Positions 9,119 through 16,262 of a stretch of 64,000 bases of DNA are shown here, in pieces (the first letter of the stretch is position 1; each line of letters opens with the position of its first letter). The notes beneath the pieces were generated by a model. That model worked only from the letters and a program-made list of their open reading frames with translations, did no database searches and was not told where the DNA came from. The translations under genes and the position numbers were made by a program. This stretch comes from Stutzerimonas kunmingensis (GTDB taxonomy: Bacteria > Pseudomonadota > Gammaproteobacteria > Pseudomonadales > Pseudomonadaceae): NCBI RefSeq assembly GCF_002929225.1, contig NZ_PISM01000014.1, positions 186,001-250,000 on the forward strand. Reading direction: 5' to 3'.

Positions 9119-9832
9119 ATGCAAACGACTCTCGAGCACATGTCCATCTGGGGACTGATCAGCGAAGCCAGCCTGGTGGTCCAGGCGGTGATGATGATTC
9201 TGGTCCTGGCCTCGGTTTCGAGCTGGTACCTGATCATCCGTCGCAGTGTGGCGTTGCGCAGCGCCGAACGCCTGCAGCGCGGCTTCCTGCAGCGCTTCCG
9301 GCAGGGCGGCGATCTTGCCCAGCTCTATCGCGAAGGCCAGGCGCAGCCGTTGCCGGACGAGGCCGCGCTGCAGCGCATCTTCCTCGCCGGTTACGGCGAG
9401 TTCGCCCAGCTGCAACGCCAGCCGGGGATCGCGCCGGATGTGGTGGCGCAGGGTGTCGAGCGCAGCCTCTACGTGGCCGTCGCCGAGCAGGAGGAGCGTC
9501 TGGAAAAGGGCCTGCAGTTTCTCGCAACCGTGGGTTCGGTGAGCCCCTATATCGGCCTGTTCGGTACCGTGTGGGGAATCATGAACTCCTTCCTCGGCCT
9601 GTCGCAGGTGCAGCAGGCGACGCTCTCGACCGTCGCGCCGGGCATCGCCGAAGCGTTGATCGCAACGGCCATCGGCCTGTTCGCGGCGATTCCCGCGGTG
9701 ATGGCCTACAACCGCTTCGCTGCCCGTGGGCAGACGCTGGTCGGTCGTTACTACGCCTTCGGCAACGAGCTACAGGCGCGCCTGCATCGGCGCCTGCACG
9801 CCGCTTCACCCAACGTCGCCGCAGCCGCCTGA
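9119..9832 (+). CDS. TolQ/ExbB-family proton-channel protein, TolQ-like
   Basis: A 237-residue MotA/TolQ/ExbB protein with three transmembrane segments (about 17-37, 135-157 and 168-192). The stretch LATVGSVSPYIGLFGTVWGI and the VAPGIAEALIATAIGLFAAIPAV segment are nearly the Pseudomonas TolQ sequences, closer to TolQ than to ExbB. AGGAGG lies 8 bases before ATG 9119. With the next gene it would form the proton-driven motor powering the TonB-like protein at 10307. No pal, tolB or ybgC is nearby, so this is not the housekeeping tol operon. Confidence 0.9.
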   Translation: MQTTLEHMSIWGLISEASLVVQAVMMILVLASVSSWYLIIRRSVALRSAERLQRGFLQRFRQGGDLAQLYREGQAQPLPDEAALQRIFLAGYGEFAQLQRQPGIAPDVVAQGVERSLYVAVAEQEERLEKGLQFLATVGSVSPYIGLFGTVWGIMNSFLGLSQVQQATLSTVAPGIAEALIATAIGLFAAIPAVMAYNRFAARGQTLVGRYYAFGNELQARLHRRLHAASPNVAAAA

Positions 9833-9845
9833 GGAGGACGCCTTC

Positions 9846-10307
9846 ATGCTGGTCAAACCACAGCACAAACACGGGCCCAAGGCGGAAATGAACGTGGTGC
9901 CCTACATCGACGTGATGCTGGTGCTGCTGGTGATCTTCATGGTCACCGCGCCGATGCTGGTGCAGGGCGTCAAGATCGAGCTGCCCAAGGTCGCGGCCGA
10001 AGCGCTGCCGGTGGAGAACGAGCGGCAGATCCTCACGCTCTCGGTAAAGGCCGATGGCGGCTTCTACTGGAACCTGGGCAGCGAGCTGGACATCGACAAC
10101 CAGACCGACAGCGCCGTCGACCTTGCCGGGCTGCAGGCCAAGGTCGGCGCGATCATCGCCGAGCGCGGCGACACCCAGGTCTATGTCCGTGCCGACGAGG
10201 CGGCGGACTACGGTCGCGTGGTCGCTGGTATCGCCGAGCTGCAGCGCGGCGGGGTGGTCAACCTGGGGCTGATCACCGAGGCGCCGGCCGGAGTCGGGCA
10301 GCCGTGA
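9846..10307 (+). CDS. TolR/ExbD-family protein, TolR-like
   Basis: A 153-residue TolR/ExbD protein. One transmembrane helix follows AEMNVVPYIDVMLVLLVIF, and Asp22 is the conserved proton-carrying residue. The periplasmic domain has TolR-type features (YWNLGSELD and the C-terminal VNLGLITEAP). GAGGAGG directly follows the tolQ-like stop codon and precedes ATG 9846. The TGA at 10305-10307 overlaps the next start. It partners the TolQ-like protein. Confidence 0.9.
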   Translation: MLVKPQHKHGPKAEMNVVPYIDVMLVLLVIFMVTAPMLVQGVKIELPKVAAEALPVENERQILTLSVKADGGFYWNLGSELDIDNQTDSAVDLAGLQAKVGAIIAERGDTQVYVRADEAADYGRVVAGIAELQRGGVVNLGLITEAPAGVGQP

Positions 10308-11137
10308 TGATGACCTTCAGCACGCCCGCCGCGCATGGCAGCAAAGTTGTCCCGCGACAGTGGATCGGTCCGGCCGGGGCTGCATTGCTGACCCTCGGGA
10401 TGCACGCCGGACTGTTCGCGCTGTTGCTCGGCAGCTGGTCGCCAGCGCTGGAAATGCCGGTCGCCACCCAGGTGATGCAGACCCAGTTGATCAGCCTGCC
10501 GCCGCCGGCGCCAACCGAGAGCGCAGTGCCGGTCGAACCGCCCGTCGAGCCCGCGGTCGAACCGCCGCCGCGTGAGCCACAGGTCGATACCCACGCCCAG
10601 CAGCAGCGACTCGAGCAGGCCGAGCTGGCCTTCAAGCGCGCCGAAGAGGAGCGCAAGGCCGAGCAGCTGAAGCAGCAGCGCGAGCAGTTGGAACGCCAGC
10701 GCGAACAGCAGCGTCAGCGCGACGAGCAACGCCGCCAGGAACAGGCACAGGAGCGGGAACGGATGGCTCAGGAAGAGGCATGGTTGCAGGCGGCGCGCGA
10801 AGCCGAGGCAACGGCGCGCGCGGAAGCGGCTGAGCGCGCACGACAGGCTGCAGCGGCCGAGGCAGCCAGCCGGCAATACCTGCCGATTGCCAAGAAGCCG
10901 CCGGTCTACCCGCAACGGGCGCTGGACTCCGGGCTTCAGGGTTCCTGCACGGTCAGCTACACGGTCGATGTGCAGGGGCGCGTGCGCTCGCCCGAAGTGG
11001 TCGGCGACTGCCATCCGCTGTTCATCCGCCCATCACTCACCGCCGCCAAGAGCTTTCGCTACCAGCCGCGCATCGTCGAAGGCCGCGCGGTTGCCGTGCC
11101 CGACGTAAAGAACACCTTCCATTACCGCATCGAATGA
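10307..11137 (+). CDS. TonB-like energy transducer with TolA-like coiled coil
   Basis: A 276-residue protein. One transmembrane helix lies near residues 20-40, followed by a Pro/Glu-rich stretch (PPVEPAVEPPP) as in TonB. A long Gln/Glu/Arg/Ala coiled coil (about 95-190) is typical of TolA. The TonB_C domain (about 195-276) contains PPVYPQRALDSGLQGSCTVSYTVD. Two cysteines in this domain could form a disulfide. It overlaps the tolR-like stop (TGATG). Start choice lies among GTG 10304, ATG 10307 and ATG 10310. The presumed partner is the receptor at 4574. Confidence 0.88.
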   Translation: MMTFSTPAAHGSKVVPRQWIGPAGAALLTLGMHAGLFALLLGSWSPALEMPVATQVMQTQLISLPPPAPTESAVPVEPPVEPAVEPPPREPQVDTHAQQQRLEQAELAFKRAEEERKAEQLKQQREQLERQREQQRQRDEQRRQEQAQERERMAQEEAWLQAAREAEATARAEAAERARQAAAAEAASRQYLPIAKKPPVYPQRALDSGLQGSCTVSYTVDVQGRVRSPEVVGDCHPLFIRPSLTAAKSFRYQPRIVEGRAVAVPDVKNTFHYRIE

Positions 11138-11165
11138 TGCCGTTACGACTCAGGAACCGTTTTCG

Positions 11166-13127
11166 ATGAAACAGGATTTCACCGATTTTCACGCGAGCGT
11201 GGGCGCTCATGACGACCAACCGGTCAATCCGAGCGGCAACCTGCCGCTGCAGCAGGCGATCGATCACCGCCGGCGCGGGCTGCTCAAGGGTGGGCTCGGC
11301 CTGGCCGGCATCGCCTTTCTCGGCGGCGGGATGGCCGGCGCGCGAGCCGCGACCCGGGGCGATTCGCTGCTCGGCTTCGAAGGTATCCCGACCCAGCTCG
11401 ACCCGCATTTCGACCGTGTCGAGGTGGCGCCGGGCTACAGCGCCCGGGTGTTCTTCTCCTGGGGCGATCCGGTGCATGCCGACGCACCCGAGTGGCAGCC
11501 GGATGCCAGCGACGATTGGCAAGCCCAGCTCAGGCAGGCCGGCGACAACCACGACGGCATGCATTACTTCCCGTTCCCCGACGCGCCCGACAGCCGCGGC
11601 CTGCTGGCCATCAACCACGAGTACGTCAACCCGACGCTGCATCCAGAAGGCATCGCCGTGGTCGATGGCCGGCGCCCGCTGGAACAGGTGCGCAAGGAGC
11701 AGGCGGCCCATGGCCTGAGTGTCATCGAGGTGCGCAAGGATGCGCAGGGTGAATGGCAGCGGGTGATGGATTCACCCTACAACCGCCGCATTTCCGGCAT
11801 GACGCCGATGGCCATTGCCGGGCCGCTGGCCGGCCATGCAGCGATGCAGACCATGGACGACCCGGAAGGAAACACGGTGCTCGGCACGCTGAACAACTGC
11901 TCCAGCGGCTTCACGCCCTGGGGCACCTATCTGGTCTGCGAGGAGAACTGGCACAACTACTTCGTCAACCACGACGCCGACGATCTTGCCGCGCGCGTCT
12001 CGCACAACCGCTACGGCATCGCCGGCAGCGGCATGAGCAAGCTCTACGGCTGGGGCACGGTCGATCCGCGTTTCGATGCCACGCCGCAGGCAGGCCAACC
12101 CCATGGCGGCTTCGTCAACGAGCCGCACCGGTTCGGCTGGGTGGTGGAGGTCGATCCGTTCGACCCGCAGAGCGCGCCGGTCAAGCGCACCGCCTTCGGC
12201 CGTTACTGCCGCGAGTGCTCGGTGCTGTCGCTGGGCGAGGACGGGCGCATGGCGTTCTACTCGGGCGACGACACCAAGGGCGAGTACGTCTACAAGTTCG
12301 TTCCCAGCGGCCGTTTCGTGCCCGGTGCGGACGCCGCCAACCGCCGCTTGCTGGATGAGGGCACCTTGTATGTCGCGCGTTTCGATGCCGACGGCAGTGG
12401 CCAGTGGCTGGCGCTGGTGCACGGCGAGCATGGCCTGACCGCGGAAAACGGCTTCCCCAGCCAGGCCGAGGTGCTGCTCAATGCCCGCGCCGCTGCCGAC
12501 CGCGCCGGCGCGACGCCGATGGACCGGCCGGAGTGGGTCGCGGTGCATCCCGATACCCGCGAGGTCTACGTCACCCTGACCAACAATGACGGGCGCGGCA
12601 CCAAGCAGCCGCTGGACAAGGCCAATCCGCGACCGAACAACCTGCACGGGCAGATCCTGCGCTGGCAGGAAGAGGGTGGCGACCCGGCGGCGACGCGTTT
12701 CCAGTGGGAAGTCTTCCTGCTCGCCGGCGAGCGCCGTGGTGCGCGAGATGCCCAGAGCCAGTCGGTTGCCTCCAACCTGATCGGCACGATCGACGGCGAC
12801 TGCTTTTCCTCGCCGGACGGGCTGGCCTTCGATCGTGACGGGCGTTTGTGGATCGAAACCGATTTCGACGATGACGAATCGGCGATGCAGGCCATGGGCA
12901 CCAATCAGCTGCTCTGCGCCGATCCGAAAACGCGCGAGGTGCGGCGTTTCCTGGTCGGGCCACGGGGTTGCGAGATCACCGGTATCACCTGGAGCCCGGA
13001 CTACCGCGCCATGTGGATCAATGTGCAGCACCCAGGGTTGAGCTTCCCGGCCAGCGACGGCCAGTCACGTCCGCGCTCGTCCACCGTGCTGATCACCAAG
13101 GATGACGGCGGCGTGATCGGCAGCTGA
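11166..13127 (+). CDS. phoX: PhoX-family alkaline phosphatase (DUF839), Tat-exported
   Basis: A 653-residue PhoX-type phosphatase. An N-terminal twin-arginine signal HRRRGLLKGG (about residues 34-43) precedes a hydrophobic stretch, consistent with folded export to the periplasm. Family landmarks include LLAINHEYVNP, NNCSSGFTPWGTYLVCEENW (the Cys and Glu region binding Fe/Ca in PhoX), CFSSPDGLAFD and GCEITGITW. The usual GRF-x-HE motif reads GRYCRECSV here, a departure from typical PhoX. It is the last gene of the run starting at 4574 and would release phosphate from esters, including phytase products. Confidence 0.9.
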   Translation: MKQDFTDFHASVGAHDDQPVNPSGNLPLQQAIDHRRRGLLKGGLGLAGIAFLGGGMAGARAATRGDSLLGFEGIPTQLDPHFDRVEVAPGYSARVFFSWGDPVHADAPEWQPDASDDWQAQLRQAGDNHDGMHYFPFPDAPDSRGLLAINHEYVNPTLHPEGIAVVDGRRPLEQVRKEQAAHGLSVIEVRKDAQGEWQRVMDSPYNRRISGMTPMAIAGPLAGHAAMQTMDDPEGNTVLGTLNNCSSGFTPWGTYLVCEENWHNYFVNHDADDLAARVSHNRYGIAGSGMSKLYGWGTVDPRFDATPQAGQPHGGFVNEPHRFGWVVEVDPFDPQSAPVKRTAFGRYCRECSVLSLGEDGRMAFYSGDDTKGEYVYKFVPSGRFVPGADAANRRLLDEGTLYVARFDADGSGQWLALVHGEHGLTAENGFPSQAEVLLNARAAADRAGATPMDRPEWVAVHPDTREVYVTLTNNDGRGTKQPLDKANPRPNNLHGQILRWQEEGGDPAATRFQWEVFLLAGERRGARDAQSQSVASNLIGTIDGDCFSSPDGLAFDRDGRLWIETDFDDDESAMQAMGTNQLLCADPKTREVRRFLVGPRGCEITGITWSPDYRAMWINVQHPGLSFPASDGQSRPRSSTVLITKDDGGVIGS

Positions 13128-13311
13128 CGATCGTTCCCGCGAGTAGGTGCCAGGCTAGGCGGCGCCCCGCATCCTGAATCAGGGCAGGCACAACGGGCGG
13201 TAGCTACCGTTGGCGCTTCCGGCGCATCATCGTTTCTGCTGCGCCGAGCTCCTGCCAGGTCGTACTGCCTGGCGGGCCTTAGCTGCGCCGCCTCGTGGTG
13301 ATCGACCGGCG

Positions 13312-13833
13312 CTACACGCGCAACCAAAGCGCTCGGGCCCCACGCAGTGCGAGCCAAGCTAACAGCGCGGCCAGCACGTCATCCAATGCGATACCCAAGC
13401 CTCCACCAATCGTTTCGACAAATCCTATGGGCGGCGGCTTGGTGATATCGAAAAGCCTATATAGTGCGAATCCGGCACCGAGTAACCACCATCGATGGGC
13501 TGTGGCCAGCCCCAAAAATACGAGTGGAAAGGCGAGATACTCGTCGGCAACGATCTGCGCGGCATCACCGCCTCCAAGCCAACGCGAGGCCCAGTGACAC
13601 AGCGGAACGCCGACCGCCAGCAGCGCAGAGATGAACAGCAGTTGCTTTGCCTGCGGCCGCCCCCAGAGCCACCACGCCAGTGGTATCCCCAGCAGTGATC
13701 CGAAGGTACCGGGCATCCAGGGCAATGATCCCAGCCCGAAACCAGTGGCAATCAATAAAACGACTTGCTCTGCGATCAATTGTCGAACCTCTACGGTGAC
13801 CACCTGGCGTAACTGCAGAAATGCTCGCAACAT
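13312..13833 (-). CDS. PgpA-like phosphatidylglycerophosphatase A paralogue
   Basis: A 173-residue membrane protein of the PgpA family, which removes phosphate from phosphatidylglycerol phosphate. Motifs are GFGLGSLPWMPGTFGSLLG, VADEYLAFP, ALYRLFDITKPPPI and GGGLGIALDDVLAA, with about four hydrophobic segments. It differs from the usual Pseudomonas PgpA beside thiL (DEYLAF replaces DEMVGM), so it is probably a second copy. The frame is open to 13878. ATG 13833 was chosen because it leaves the family-usual 30 residues before GFG, although its ribosome site is weak. Confidence 0.8.
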   Translation of the reverse strand: MLRAFLQLRQVVTVEVRQLIAEQVVLLIATGFGLGSLPWMPGTFGSLLGIPLAWWLWGRPQAKQLLFISALLAVGVPLCHWASRWLGGGDAAQIVADEYLAFPLVFLGLATAHRWWLLGAGFALYRLFDITKPPPIGFVETIGGGLGIALDDVLAALLAWLALRGARALWLRV

Positions 13834-13867
13834 CTCGCATAAAATCGATTCGACCGTTCGGCATTGA

Positions 13868-14008
13868 ACATCGCACAAACTGGACGCCGCTTTTGGCGAC
13901 CCTCAAATTTCGTCCCTGCACGATGTTGATGCGGAAATCGTCGAGTACACGCTTGGCGACGATGCGAGAGCCGCCGGCCGACTGCTCTCGCAGATGGCGC
14001 TGTTGTAA
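13868..14008 (+). pseudogene. Possible 3' remnant of an unidentified gene
   Basis: After an in-frame TGA (13865-13867) a frame of 46 codons runs to TAA 14006-14008. It has protein-like composition, including DAEIVEYTLGDDARAAGRLL, but no ATG, GTG or ribosome site at its head. It lies between two minus-strand genes. It could be a decayed gene end or chance. I do not recognise the family. Confidence 0.25.
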
Positions 14009-14053
14009 TGGGCGGAAAGAGGCCCACTAAGCGCCTCTCTCATCCAGGCTGTA

Positions 14054-16051
14054 TCAGCGGACCTTGAATCGGCTTACGACGGCCGTGAGGCGTCCATTCG
14101 TGTCCAGGAGCGATTCGGTACTCCTATCGACGCTCGCGCCGCTTTCGACCAGCTCGTCAACCACATGCCGCACGGCGACCATGTTCCGGTTGATCTCCTC
14201 GGCTACGGCGCTCTGTTCTTCCGCCGCGGTGGCGATCTGGGTGCTGAGATCATTGATGTGAACGACCGAGTTGGTCATTTCATCAAGTCCAACGGTGACC
14301 TGAGCCGTTTTGTCGGCTGTCGCCTGGCAGCTCGCCTTGGTTTGTTCCATGGCCTGCACGGCAGATCCGACGGCATCCTTCAGGCGTTGCAGGGTTTCAT
14401 TGATTTCGGACGTGCTCTGTTGAGTGCGTGCGGCAAGCGCGCGGACTTCGTCGGCGACGACTGCAAAGCCACGGCCCTGCTCGCCGGCTCGTGCTGCCTC
14501 GATCGCCGCATTGAGTGCAAGCAGGTTGGTCTGCCCAGCGATGTCACCAATGACGCCCAGTACATCGTTGATGCGCTGGGCGTCGGCCTGCATCGCCTGG
14601 ACCTTCGCCGTTGCGCTTTCCACCTCGCTGACCAGCGAGCGCACGCTGGTCGATGCATCGTCGACCACCAGCCTGGAGGAGACTGCGTTGTGATTGGCCG
14701 TTTGGGTGAATGTCGCCGTATCGCTGGCACTGTGCGCAACCGATTCGGCAGTCGAGCTCATTTCGTTGATCGCCGTAACGGCCTGGTCGGTTTCCGAGGC
14801 GTGCCGGGCCAGCGCGTCATTGGTGGTACGGGACAGCTGCTTGAGCTGTGCGATCTCCGACTGGATCTGGGTCGTGGCGTCACTTACGTCGATCATCATC
14901 TTCTGCAGGTAGCCGATGAATCCATTGACTGAGCGTCCGACCTGATCGACTTCGTCCTCGCCCTTGATAGCGATACGCTTGGTCAGGTCTGCGTCGCCTG
15001 CGGATAGGGAATCGATGTTTGTCTTCAGAACGGCAAGTCGTTTCATCAGCTGATTGATCGCGACAAGCATGAGCGCGAGCAGGATGAGCACCATCGGGAT
15101 CTGGAGGGATGCAAGCGTCCTGAGCATCGCATCGCTTCGTGCCTCAAGCTTGGCGGTCGGCAGGGCGGCGGCGAGGAACCAGGGGGTACCTTCGACAGGC
15201 GTCATGAAGAAGCTGAACTCTTCGCCGGTCTTGCTCGTGAATACCTCCCGTCGCAACGCTTGCGGCGTGCTGGCGAGCGCCTTCTGTACGGTCGCGATGA
15301 AGGGCGACTGTACTGACATTTCGGAAACGTTGCGCAGCACCATGTCCGAGCCAAGTTGCGGCTGGTTGCTGAGGATCTTGCCGTCGGCCTCGACGATCAT
15401 GACCTCGCCTTCGATCTCGTCCTGCTTTTCGGCAACCAGGCGGTTGAAGAAACCGAGGGTCAGGTCGATCGTCGACACGCCCCAGGGAGAGCCGTCCTTA
15501 TAGATAGTCATCGCGCAATTGGTACGCGGCTCAGCACTGGCGTCATCCTTGTAGGCCGCTGCCCACACACATTTGCCGCGCGGTGCCTGCATGCCGCCTC
15601 GGTGCCAAGGCTCCTCGAAATAGTTACGCGATTCGGCCGAATTCCAGTGGGTATTGACGATCAGTTTGCCGGATGCGTCCCGGTGATAAAACGTGCTGTG
15701 CTTGGCGCGGCCTGGCGTACGGACGCCGGGGAGCGGCCAGATGCCGCCACCGAAGACCTTGACGTCACCGTATTGGTCGACGAGACCGGGTAGGACCCGG
15801 TCGATCTCGTCACTGTCAAGCATCGGCACCGTCTGGGTGATGCTGCGTGCTTGCGCTTCGACTCGCGCCAGGTCCATTGCGATGTGCTCGCCAATCTCGG
15901 TGACCTGCGACATGACGATGGTTTCGCCTGCCTCTATGAGCTGTGGCGTGACGAAGCGCTTGATCCCCAGCATCGTGAGCAACATGACCAGGAGAACGAA
16001 GCCGATGAAAGCGGCCGTGTAGCGAGCTTTGATGGTACGCAAAGAGAGCAT
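14054..16051 (-). CDS. Methyl-accepting chemotaxis protein with periplasmic Cache-type sensor
   Basis: A 665-residue chemoreceptor. TM1 is about residues 10-30. The periplasmic region to about 320 resembles a dCache_1 domain (for example [17 protein letters not shown]). TM2 is near 325-345, followed by a HAMP region and a signalling domain with the hairpin tip [21 protein letters not shown]. No CheR-binding pentapeptide is seen at the C-terminus. ATG 16051 was chosen over the open frame to 16081 because AGGATCC precedes it and the first helix then follows directly. The ligand is unknown. Confidence 0.92.
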   Translation of the reverse strand: MLSLRTIKARYTAAFIGFVLLVMLLTMLGIKRFVTPQLIEAGETIVMSQVTEIGEHIAMDLARVEAQARSITQTVPMLDSDEIDRVLPGLVDQYGDVKVFGGGIWPLPGVRTPGRAKHSTFYHRDASGKLIVNTHWNSAESRNYFEEPWHRGGMQAPRGKCVWAAAYKDDASAEPRTNCAMTIYKDGSPWGVSTIDLTLGFFNRLVAEKQDEIEGEVMIVEADGKILSNQPQLGSDMVLRNVSEMSVQSPFIATVQKALASTPQALRREVFTSKTGEEFSFFMTPVEGTPWFLAAALPTAKLEARSDAMLRTLASLQIPMVLILLALMLVAINQLMKRLAVLKTNIDSLSAGDADLTKRIAIKGEDEVDQVGRSVNGFIGYLQKMMIDVSDATTQIQSEIAQLKQLSRTTNDALARHASETDQAVTAINEMSSTAESVAHSASDTATFTQTANHNAVSSRLVVDDASTSVRSLVSEVESATAKVQAMQADAQRINDVLGVIGDIAGQTNLLALNAAIEAARAGEQGRGFAVVADEVRALAARTQQSTSEINETLQRLKDAVGSAVQAMEQTKASCQATADKTAQVTVGLDEMTNSVVHINDLSTQIATAAEEQSAVAEEINRNMVAVRHVVDELVESGASVDRSTESLLDTNGRLTAVVSRFKVR

Positions 16052-16103
16052 GGATCCTGAACCTTGAGACAGCCGGCCCAACGGAGGGCATGGCGATGGT
16101 GCG

Positions 16104-16130
16104 CTATCGGCTTGTTGACCGATTAGTTAA
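16104..16130 (-). promoter_or_regulatory. Weak candidate FliA (sigma28) promoter for the chemoreceptor
   Basis: On the minus strand GCCGATAG (16111-16104) matches the FliA -10 consensus GCCGATAA in 7 of 8 bases. The expected -35 position, 11 bases upstream, reads TTAACTAA and matches TAAAGTTT poorly. It lies about 50 bp before the receptor start, a sensible distance for a motility-class promoter. Confidence 0.3.
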
Positions 16131-16262
16131 GAAATCGGCGACTAACGGTCCTTCGAGAATGGCTCGCAGGTTATTCGTCGTATTACCAGGTGCGCGGCCA
16201 TCGAATCAGGCATCCAGTAGTGATGCCCCACACGGTCATGGGCCCCGCTGCGCCGATGTTGC

